From an uncultured Collinsella sp. (GTDB taxonomy: Bacteria > Actinomycetota > Coriobacteriia > Coriobacteriales > Coriobacteriaceae): a DNA stretch of 64,000 nucleotides. The position numbers were made by a program, and so were the translations under genes. The stretch's first letter is position 1; each line of letters begins with the position of its first letter. The stretch lies in assembly GCA_902470905.1 (NCBI GenBank), contig CABRIC010000006.1, positions 1-64,000 of the forward strand. Direction: 5' to 3'. A model generated the notes under the pieces. The model did not search any database. It saw only the letters and a program-made list of their open reading frames with translations, and was not told where the DNA came from. Of this stretch, positions 25,447 to 32,353 are shown piece after piece.

Positions 25447-25941
25447 TTACTCCTTAACGGTTTTCTGTAGCAGGCAGACGGCCCAGGCGCCGATTCCCTC
25501 GCCCTGGCCTTCCCAACCGAGCTTTTCGGTCGTAGTGGCGGCGACGCCCACGTTTTCGACGTCAACGCCCAGGGCATGGGCAAGGTTGGCGCGCATGGCA
25601 TCGCGGTGCGGGGTGATCTTGGGTTGCTGACAGGCAATGGTGCAATCGGCATCGACAAACTCAAAGCCCAGCTCGCGCGCATAGTCCATCACGCGAGCGA
25701 GCAGCACCATCGAATCGGCACCCTCATAGGCGGGGTCGGTATCGGGGAATAGCTTGCCGATGTCTCCCCCGCGGCAGGCGCCCAGAATAGCGTCGGCCAA
25801 GGCGTGCGCGAGCACATCGGCATCCGAGTGGCCCAGCAGGCCGCGCTCATAGGGAATGTCGACACCGCCGATGATACATCGACGCCCCTCCACCAGACGG
25901 TGGACGTCGTAGCCATGGCCAATGCGCAGGTTACTGAACAT
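25447..25941 (-). CDS. ispF: 2-C-methyl-D-erythritol 2,4-cyclodiphosphate synthase
   Basis: MEP-pathway enzyme of 164 residues that makes the cyclic diphosphate of methylerythritol. It has RIGHGYDVHRL (metal ligands Asp and His) near the start, LLGHSDADVLAHALADA and the C-terminal AATTTEKLGWEGQGEGI. It overlaps the ispD end by 11 bases, so the two are coupled. Start at 25941, after AGAGGA. Confidence 0.97.
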   Translation of the reverse strand: MFSNLRIGHGYDVHRLVEGRRCIIGGVDIPYERGLLGHSDADVLAHALADAILGACRGGDIGKLFPDTDPAYEGADSMVLLARVMDYARELGFEFVDADCTIACQQPKITPHRDAMRANLAHALGVDVENVGVAATTTEKLGWEGQGEGIGAWAVCLLQKTVKE

Positions 25942-26659
25942 GGGGAAGGTCCTCTCCCTCGGCCATGCGGCCAAGCAGAATCGCGGTTACGGGACGCAGG
26001 TCCTCGGGCACCGTCACCTTAAGGTTATCGCGCGGGCTCTGGACGCAGCGGACGCGCCCACCCATGCGCTCGACCAGCGATGAATCGTCGGTGCCGATAA
26101 AGCCCTCGGCAATGGCTGCAGCGTGGGCGCGCTTCATAGCATCGACGCTAAAGATCTGCGGCGTCTGCGCAGCCCAGTAGAGCTCACGCGGCGGCGTCTC
26201 GACGATGTTGTCGCCATCGACGATCTTGAGCGTGTCGATCGCGGGCTGGCCGCACACGACACCGTCGAGCGAGCGGTCGCTCACGAGCACGTCGATAGCG
26301 TGGTCGATGGCCTCGGTCGTAATGAGCGGACGAGCGCCATCGTGAATGGCGACGTATTCAAAGCCCGCCGGAACCGCATGCACGCCGGCACGGGTGGAAT
26401 CCTGACGGGTATCGCCGGCATCGGCAATGCTGATGGGCGTGTCATAGTCAAACGGGTCGATGGCCAGGCGGCGCATCTCGGCACGACGCTCGGCAGGGCA
26501 AACCACGACGATGTGGCCGACCTTATCGCTCCGATCGAACGCGCGGATGGACCAGCTCATAAGCGGACGGCCCGCTACATTGACGAGCTGCTTGCCACCG
26601 GGGTTACCAAAGCGCTGGCCGCTGCCACCGGCAACGACCACGGCGCATACGGGCGCCAT
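25931..26659 (-). CDS. ispD: 2-C-methyl-D-erythritol 4-phosphate cytidylyltransferase
   Basis: MEP-pathway enzyme of 242 residues joining CMP to methylerythritol phosphate. The nucleotide-binding loop is VVVAGGSGQRFG, and the family blocks HDGARPLIT and FIGTDDSSLVERMG are present. Its ATG overlaps the disA stop (TAATG), and it overlaps ispF at its end. Isoprenoid synthesis is therefore coupled to the c-di-AMP synthase gene. Confidence 0.96.
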   Translation of the reverse strand: MAPVCAVVVAGGSGQRFGNPGGKQLVNVAGRPLMSWSIRAFDRSDKVGHIVVVCPAERRAEMRRLAIDPFDYDTPISIADAGDTRQDSTRAGVHAVPAGFEYVAIHDGARPLITTEAIDHAIDVLVSDRSLDGVVCGQPAIDTLKIVDGDNIVETPPRELYWAAQTPQIFSVDAMKRAHAAAIAEGFIGTDDSSLVERMGGRVRCVQSPRDNLKVTVPEDLRPVTAILLGRMAEGEDLPHVQ

Positions 26660-27726
26660 TATGCGTTCCCCTGTTTGGTGCCCTTCATGCGGTACAGGGA
26701 GTCCGCAAGAATGGCAGGGTTGTTAACGCCAAAGTCGCCCAGGCGCTCCGGATCCTCGCTGATGTCGTCCATGAGCTCCTGCAACGAGCCATACTCGTCG
26801 ACGATCTTCTCGGCCACGCCGTCGCGCACAACGGACACGCGCGAAAGTGTGCGCAGGCCCAGCGGTGTCATGACGGAGTCCTCGTCCAGGTCGTCGTAGC
26901 CCAGAACTGCCGCCACATGCTGCGGGTCGGACAAGTCCTTGGGCGTCATACGGGCAAGCTCAGCGCGAATCTTCTCGGCGTTGGCCTCGGAGGAATCGCT
27001 CGCATAGTCGCGGATCATCAGGTCGTACTCGGTATCCATGCTGGAGCCCGCGAGCTGCTCGAGCTGCATCTGCACGAGCTTGCCCTGGTTACCCAGCTTG
27101 ACGATGCAATCCTTAAGCTCGGTCTTTGCCTGCTGCATGATCTCGAAGCTCGAGAAGATGCCGGTGATGTCGGCGAGCGTGACGTAGTCGTCGAGTTCGA
27201 GTGCCGTCAGGCGCAGCAGAGAGCGATCGAGCGACTGACGGGTAGTCTGGAGCGTGGCGACGAGCTGGTTGACCGAGCTCATGATGGTGGTGACGGGCTG
27301 GATCTCGTAGCTCTTGCCGTGGACGTACACGTTGACGACGGCACGACGAGCCGAAACCGAGATCACGATGGCGTCGGTGAGCACCGACATGCGAGCGGCA
27401 GTACGGTGACGCATGCCTGTCTCACTCGTGGCGAGCGAGGGATCGGGATTGAGGTGGAAGTTGGCGCGCAGGATCTGGGTGAGGTCGCCATCGATAACGA
27501 TGGCGCCGTCCATCTTGGAAAGCTCGAACAGGCGGTTCGAGGTAAACGAAATGTTGAGCGGGAAGCCGTCGTTACCGGCAGCGAGCACGTTTTCGGTGTC
27601 GCCGACGCAGATAAGGGCACCCAGGTGACCGGCAATGATCATGTCGAGGGCGGTGCGGATCGGCTGACCGGGGGCAGTCAGGCGGATGGCCTGTTCCATA
27701 CGCTTTTGCAGCTCGTTCTTATCCAA
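26659..27726 (-). CDS. disA: DNA integrity scanning protein, diadenylate cyclase
   Basis: Protein of 355 residues that makes c-di-AMP and scans DNA for branched structures. The DAC domain has DGA at residues 73-75 (KMDGAIVIDGD) and RHR at 106-108 (GMRHRTAARM), both essential for catalysis. A helical linker and a C-terminal helix-hairpin-helix domain (PLGLRTLSRVSVV, DEYGSLQELMDDI) follow. It is the first gene of disA-ispD-ispF-cysS-rlmB-yacP. The radA gene often found beside disA is not in this position. Confidence 0.96.
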   Translation of the reverse strand: MDKNELQKRMEQAIRLTAPGQPIRTALDMIIAGHLGALICVGDTENVLAAGNDGFPLNISFTSNRLFELSKMDGAIVIDGDLTQILRANFHLNPDPSLATSETGMRHRTAARMSVLTDAIVISVSARRAVVNVYVHGKSYEIQPVTTIMSSVNQLVATLQTTRQSLDRSLLRLTALELDDYVTLADITGIFSSFEIMQQAKTELKDCIVKLGNQGKLVQMQLEQLAGSSMDTEYDLMIRDYASDSSEANAEKIRAELARMTPKDLSDPQHVAAVLGYDDLDEDSVMTPLGLRTLSRVSVVRDGVAEKIVDEYGSLQELMDDISEDPERLGDFGVNNPAILADSLYRMKGTKQGNA

Positions 27727-27885
27727 GGCATCGCTCCCATCGTATACGCTCCATAAACGTCAATAAGTTTCTCACGGTTTGCCCCTGTGACGCCCGCAAA
27801 ATCCGATGCTTACAGAATGAGCGAACACAGCTGAGAGCCCCAATCCAAATGAGCTGCTTATGTGGTAGCATCGGGATTCGCATAA

Positions 27886-28031
27886 ATGAGGGAGTAGTCG
27901 CGTGATCGGGTTCGCCTCCGGTGGCGCGGCAAGTCAACACACTGGCCGAAACGGTCTGGCTTGCCTTAATGAACGAGACTCGTGGCTGTGCGCGCAACGC
28001 GTACGCCACGGGTCTTTTTTGTTACTCCCCC
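27886..28031 (+). ncRNA. yybP-ykoY-type manganese riboswitch upstream of mntP
   Basis: The region opens with GAGGGAGTAG and closes with TACTCCC, which can pair as the P1 stem (GGGAGTA/TACTCCC). Inside are GGCAAGTCAA...CTTGCC pairing and a terminator-like GAGACTCGTGGC...GCCACGGGTCTTTTTT. The GGGAGTAG start, an AATGAACGAGAC block and a final GGTCTTTTTTGTTACTCCC match my memory of the yybP-ykoY consensus. This class senses Mn2+ and often controls mntP. No covariance search was run. Confidence 0.8.
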
Positions 28032-28073
28032 AAGAGGTACACGCGGGCTCGCCCGCAGAGAGGGAGCCAGACT

Positions 28074-28652
28074 ATGGGATTCGCAGAGCTCGTGTTGCTC
28101 GCCGTTGGCCTTTCGATGGACGCCTTTGCCGTTTCCATCTGCAAGGGTCTCGGCATGAAGAAGATCAACCTTAAGGTCGCCGTGGTGCTCGGCCTGTTCT
28201 TTGGCGGCTTTCAGGCCGGCATGCCCGTAATCGGATGGGCGCTTGGCAGCCAGTTCATGGGCATCATCGGACCCATCGACCATTGGATCGCCTTCATCCT
28301 TTTGGCCTTCATCGGCGGCAAGATGCTGTGGGAAGCCTTTACTGAGAACGAGAACGAAGGCGACGGCAAGGATGCCGAGAAGATTGACCTGGGCGAGTAC
28401 CTGATCCTCGCCATCGCCACCTCAATCGACGCCCTGGCCGTGGGCATCTCGTTCGCCGCGCTTTCGGTCGACATCGTCCCCGCCGTGTCGCTCATTGGCA
28501 TCACGACCTTTGTCTTCTCCGTTGCCGGCGTGGCGATCGGCCACACCTTTGGCGCGCGCTACGAAAAGCCCGCCACCATCGTGGGCGGCGTCGTGCTCGT
28601 CCTCATCGGGCTTAAGATCTTGCTTGAGCATCTGGGGATCCTCGCGATATAA
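28074..28652 (+). CDS. mntP: Manganese efflux pump MntP
   Basis: Membrane protein of 192 residues with six hydrophobic segments that exports Mn2+. The two repeat motifs with acidic residues in membrane helices are present (LSMDAFAVSICKGL near residue 15 and ATSIDALAVGISFAAL near residue 125). The start at 28074 follows GGGAG. In-frame codons upstream lie inside the riboswitch and are not part of the gene. The predicted riboswitch would switch it on at high manganese. Confidence 0.93.
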   Translation: MGFAELVLLAVGLSMDAFAVSICKGLGMKKINLKVAVVLGLFFGGFQAGMPVIGWALGSQFMGIIGPIDHWIAFILLAFIGGKMLWEAFTENENEGDGKDAEKIDLGEYLILAIATSIDALAVGISFAALSVDIVPAVSLIGITTFVFSVAGVAIGHTFGARYEKPATIVGGVVLVLIGLKILLEHLGILAI

Positions 28653-28692
28653 AAAACGCCTCTCATAAGCCAACGTCAATGTAGGAGTCTCA

Positions 28693-28761
28693 TGCAGAGT
28701 TTTGCATAATGCCTATTCGTGCGGACTTTTGCATGTCATACTGATATGCAAAAGTCTGCAC
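28693..28761. promoter_or_regulatory. Operator cluster of hipBA
   Basis: Three copies of a TGCGGACTTTTGCAT-like site: direct at 28693-28707 and 28720-28734 (27 bases apart), and inverted at 28747-28761. The last two form a 15-of-16 inverted repeat across 11 bases. They end 14 bases before the GTG of the HipB-like gene, as expected for HipB autorepression. Confidence 0.75.
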
Positions 28762-28775
28762 GTTAGGAGATAGCC

Positions 28776-29246
28776 GTGGATACCCTTCCCATCACCACAC
28801 CGCGCCAAGCTGGCATCTACGTGCGCCAGGCACGCGAGACTCAGGGTCTCACCCGTGCCGCCCTCGCCAAAAAGGCCGGTGTTTCGGAGCGCCTGCTCGC
28901 ATCGCTCGAGCTAGGAGACGCCACCGGCATTCGACTCGACAAGTTGCTGGCGATTTTCGACGCTCTTGGACTGGCACTCGCAGCACAAGGGGATATCGGC
29001 GAAGCGAAAAACGAGCGACCAGTCGACGCCCCGCATGCCAATCCGCTGCCTCGCAGCATCCCCAGGCGCCATCACACTCAACGTCCTCATCATCGCAACC
29101 GTCGTAGTACCGCCATTCCGGCTCTTCCAGATGTCCCCTTTACATCCGCACTCTACGACGAGGTCTTCGCCGATTTCGCCATGTCCAATCTCGGAGTCTC
29201 GATTGCCGCAAACGCATCTAGCAAAACCAAGCCCGAAGGGAAATAG
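28776..29246 (+). CDS. HipB-like antitoxin/repressor (XRE family)
   Basis: Protein of 156 residues. An XRE helix-turn-helix spans about residues 10-70 (RQARETQGLTRAALAKKAGV, then SERLLASLELGDATGI). The tail is basic, with several His/Arg and low complexity near residues 85-115, and is longer than in E. coli HipB (88 residues). It should bind the repeats just upstream and neutralise HipA. GTG start after AGGAG. It is followed by hipA after 3 bases. Confidence 0.85.
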   Translation: MDTLPITTPRQAGIYVRQARETQGLTRAALAKKAGVSERLLASLELGDATGIRLDKLLAIFDALGLALAAQGDIGEAKNERPVDAPHANPLPRSIPRRHHTQRPHHRNRRSTAIPALPDVPFTSALYDEVFADFAMSNLGVSIAANASSKTKPEGK

Positions 29247-29249
29247 CCA

Positions 29250-30554
29250 ATGGCCAGAACATCACTTCGGACCATTATTTGCGGCGTGCCTGCTGGAACG
29301 CTCACGCAAGATGAGAACGGTCTTATCAGCTTTACCTACGATCATGACTATGACGGGCCAGCCCTATCGACCAACATACCCGTATCGAATCGCGCATACG
29401 GACAACAGGTCATGAATCCGTACCTGTTTGGCCTTCTACCCGACAGCGAGGACCAACGAAAAGCGATTGCCGCGGAATTCGACGTTAGGCCCAACAATCC
29501 CATCGCACTACTCAGCCGTATCGGACTCGACTGTCCGGGCGGCGTGCAATTTTGTGCCGAAGAAGATATCGACGCCGTCCTGCATCGCTCCGGCGAATAC
29601 CGCCCCATAGACGACCACGAAATTGCTCTCCGCCTCAAGTCGATCAGAGATGACCGCAATGCATCGTGGATGGGCCTAGATGAAAGTTGGTCACTTGGAG
29701 GCAATCAGGGCAAGTTCGCTCTCGCACTCATGGACGGTCGCTGGTGCGAATGCATGGGGTCCTCGCCCACGACGCATATTTTCAAAAATGGCGTTATCGG
29801 TTTTAAACTCGAGGCTCTCAATGAGTTTGTCTGCATGAAAAGCGCCCAGCGCGCCGGCATCGCAACGGCAAACGTCGAATATCGTATGTTTGAGGACGAA
29901 CCCGCCCTCATTGTTGAGCGCTATGACCGCGTGAAAGTCAAAGACGGAACGATCAGGCGCCTACATCAAGAAGACCTCTGTCAGGCACTTGGGGTGATGC
30001 CCGCCCAAAAGTACACGGCAGACGGCGGCCCGACCACACGCGACATTCAAGAGCTCCTCGTAAATACGAGCCACCATCAACTTAACCTGTATCTGTTTAC
30101 GCAGATACTGTTCTTCAACGCCATTATCGGCGCACCGGATGCGCACGCGAAAAACTATTCCCTGCTCCTTGGAAACGACGGCGCAGCCATGATGGCTCGA
30201 ATGTACGATGTCGCATCGGGTTTGGCGTATGAGCGCATGCGCCGCCGGGCGCGCCTTGCCATGAGCGTTGGCGGCGAAAATCGTGTGGGGCGCATCGGTC
30301 CAGGCGCCATCCGCCGATATCACGGCATGGACGACCCCGCGCTGGAAGCGGCGCTCACCGATGCCGGGCTGACCGAGAAGTTTTGTTTTGCGACCATGAT
30401 GGACCTCGCCTACGAGGTACCTATTTGCATGGAAGAGGTCATGGACGAATACGCCGACCTGCCCGGCATGGCGGACCTGCGCGAGCATATGCTCGGCCCC
30501 GTCTGCGAAAACTGTCAGCGCACCCTCGACCTCATCAAGGCGGATATGGGCTAG
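29250..30554 (+). CDS. HipA-like serine/threonine kinase toxin
   Basis: Protein of 434 residues. It has the HipA N-terminal subdomain (YLFGLLPDSEDQRKAIA), a GGNQGKFAL loop matching the ATP-binding P-loop region, the catalytic IGAPDAHAKNYSLLL (HxDxHxKN-type, here with Asp and Lys-Asn kept) and a metal-binding-like YDVASG. E. coli HipA phosphorylates GltX; the target here is not known. It is co-transcribed with the HipB-like gene (3-base gap) as a type II toxin-antitoxin pair. Confidence 0.88.
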   Translation: MARTSLRTIICGVPAGTLTQDENGLISFTYDHDYDGPALSTNIPVSNRAYGQQVMNPYLFGLLPDSEDQRKAIAAEFDVRPNNPIALLSRIGLDCPGGVQFCAEEDIDAVLHRSGEYRPIDDHEIALRLKSIRDDRNASWMGLDESWSLGGNQGKFALALMDGRWCECMGSSPTTHIFKNGVIGFKLEALNEFVCMKSAQRAGIATANVEYRMFEDEPALIVERYDRVKVKDGTIRRLHQEDLCQALGVMPAQKYTADGGPTTRDIQELLVNTSHHQLNLYLFTQILFFNAIIGAPDAHAKNYSLLLGNDGAAMMARMYDVASGLAYERMRRRARLAMSVGGENRVGRIGPGAIRRYHGMDDPALEAALTDAGLTEKFCFATMMDLAYEVPICMEEVMDEYADLPGMADLREHMLGPVCENCQRTLDLIKADMG

Positions 30555-30581
30555 GTGGCCGTAATTTCGCAATTATCAAAC

Positions 30582-30626
30582 AAAAAAGAGGGGGGCACCC
30601 GTCGCAAAAGCTCGGATGCCCCCTCT
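30582..30626 (-). terminator. Terminator of pepD (minus strand)
   Basis: AGAGGGGGCATCCG pairs with CGGGTGCCCCCCTCT and is followed on the minus strand by TTTTTTG. It lies between convergent hipA and pepD and may also stop hipA transcripts. Confidence 0.9.
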
Positions 30627-30682
30627 CGTAATGTCATTTGCAATCTGCTAGCACGTGGCTCGAACTGCTGCTAGCGCGACCT

Positions 30683-32140
30683 TTACGCAGCGAGGCGCTT
30701 GAGGACGTCGATGAGCAGCTCGTAGAAGCGCTCGGCAGAAGCGAGCTCCATGCTCTCGTCCGGGGTGTGGACATCGGAGAGCGTCGGGCCCACGGCGATG
30801 GCATCCAGGCCGTGCAGGGCCTCGGCAAACAGGCCGCACTCAAGGCCGGCGTGAATGGACTCGATGCGCAGCTCGGAGCCAAAGAGCTCGCGATAGCTCT
30901 CGACAAAGACGTCGCGAACCGGCGAATGCTCGGCATAGCTCCAGCCGGGATACTCGAACTCGAACTTGGCGTCGAAGCCCAGGACATCGGCCAGCGTCTG
31001 CAGGCGGTCCTTGAACTCGTTCTGCAGCGAGGTGATCGAGGAGCGCGGGGACAGCATGATCTTGACCTGGTCGTCAGAGGTGGCAACCACACCGATGTTG
31101 GAGGAAACCTCGACGGAGCCGTCGGTGGCGACGTTGCGGCGAATCACGCCGTTAGGGGCAAGACGCAGGGCGCGGATGAGGGCAAGCGCGGACTTCTGGT
31201 CCATGGCCTCGACCTCGGCGTCGTCGGCAATCTCGACGGTGCAGGTAAAGCCGGGGTCGAAGACCTCGAGCTCGGCAGTGACGTCGGCGATGATGCCCTT
31301 TGCGATCTCGGCCGCTGCCTCGGCGGCAGCGTGATCGGCGTAAACCAGCTCGGCCTTGCACTCACGGTTGATGGCGTTGTCCTTAGTGCCGCCGTTAAAG
31401 CTGACGATGGCGGGCTCGCCGGCGACCATCAGGCGGTCGATGATGCGGGCCATGATGAGGTTTCCGTTGCCGCGCTCCAGGTTGATATCACTGCCGGAGT
31501 GGCCGCCCAACAGACCGGAAATGTCGAGCGTGAGGGTGCTACCGGTCTTGTGCTCGCGCACGATGGGGCAGGTGTAGGTAACGACGACGCCGCCGGCGCA
31601 GCTGACGGTGGCAACGCCCTCCTCCTCGGAGTCGAGGTTGATCATGGTGCGGGCGCTGATCTGGGACTTGTCGAGCGTCTCGGCGCCAACCAGGCCGGTC
31701 TCCTCGTCGGTGGTGAACACGCACTCGAGGGCGGGGTGAACAATCGAATCGTCATCGAGAACAGTGAGCATCAGAGCGACGGCGATACCGTTGTCGGCAC
31801 CCAGAGTGGTGCCGTTAGCGGTGAGGACGCCGTCCTTGACGACCAGGTCGATACCATCGGTCGTAAAGTCGTGCTCAACGGAGCCCAACTTGTCGCACAC
31901 CATATCGATGTGGCCCTGCAGCATCACGGTCGGGGCATTCTCGGCACCGGCAGATGCGGGCTTGCGGATGATAACGTTGTAGACCTCGTCCTGATACACA
32001 TCGAGGCCGCGCTCCTTGGCAAACGCAACCAGGAAATCGCTGATGCCCTTCTCGTTGCCAGACCCACGGGGGATCGCGCTGACCTCCTCAAAGAAATGGA
32101 ACAGCTGGGCGGGCTCGTAGCCGGTAATCTTGTAGTCCAT
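30683..32140 (-). CDS. pepD: Aminoacyl-histidine dipeptidase (PepD, M20 family)
   Basis: Cytoplasmic zinc dipeptidase of 485 residues that cleaves Xaa-His and related dipeptides. Metal and catalytic motifs are readable: MLQGHIDMVCDK (His and Asp), GADNGIAVALML, TTDEETGLVGAE (catalytic Glu pair) and INLDSEEEG. The lid/dimer domain has GGHSGSDINLERGN. The start follows AAGGAGG with 4-base spacing; 35 in-frame codons upstream lack support. Monocistronic. Confidence 0.93.
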   Translation of the reverse strand: MDYKITGYEPAQLFHFFEEVSAIPRGSGNEKGISDFLVAFAKERGLDVYQDEVYNVIIRKPASAGAENAPTVMLQGHIDMVCDKLGSVEHDFTTDGIDLVVKDGVLTANGTTLGADNGIAVALMLTVLDDDSIVHPALECVFTTDEETGLVGAETLDKSQISARTMINLDSEEEGVATVSCAGGVVVTYTCPIVREHKTGSTLTLDISGLLGGHSGSDINLERGNGNLIMARIIDRLMVAGEPAIVSFNGGTKDNAINRECKAELVYADHAAAEAAAEIAKGIIADVTAELEVFDPGFTCTVEIADDAEVEAMDQKSALALIRALRLAPNGVIRRNVATDGSVEVSSNIGVVATSDDQVKIMLSPRSSITSLQNEFKDRLQTLADVLGFDAKFEFEYPGWSYAEHSPVRDVFVESYRELFGSELRIESIHAGLECGLFAEALHGLDAIAVGPTLSDVHTPDESMELASAERFYELLIDVLKRLAA

Positions 32141-32296
32141 GGTGCCTCCTTGGCGCAACTGGTTAGACAGTAAGACATGCGACTTGTATATTCCCAGACT
32201 TTGCGTGCATAAACCAGTCGAAAACGCCGAGCGCCCTCGCATCATCGGCTAACGGCGGACCGCATAGCGTAACGGTCACAACTTCGCAGCTCTACA

Positions 32297-32328
32297 AATC
32301 GAGGCGCCCTTGCCAGAGCGCCTCGATT
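32297..32328 (-). terminator. Terminator of clpC
   Basis: AATCGAGGCGC pairs with GCGCCTCGATT, followed by a weak TTTG on the minus strand, 26 bases after the clpC stop. Confidence 0.7.
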
Positions 32329-32353
32329 GCGCGTATCAAATTGTCGCCACGCC

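Noticed and set aside
27921..28073. N-terminal extension of MntP
   Set aside because: The in-frame codons lie in the riboswitch; MntP begins directly with its first membrane helix at 28074 behind a ribosome site.
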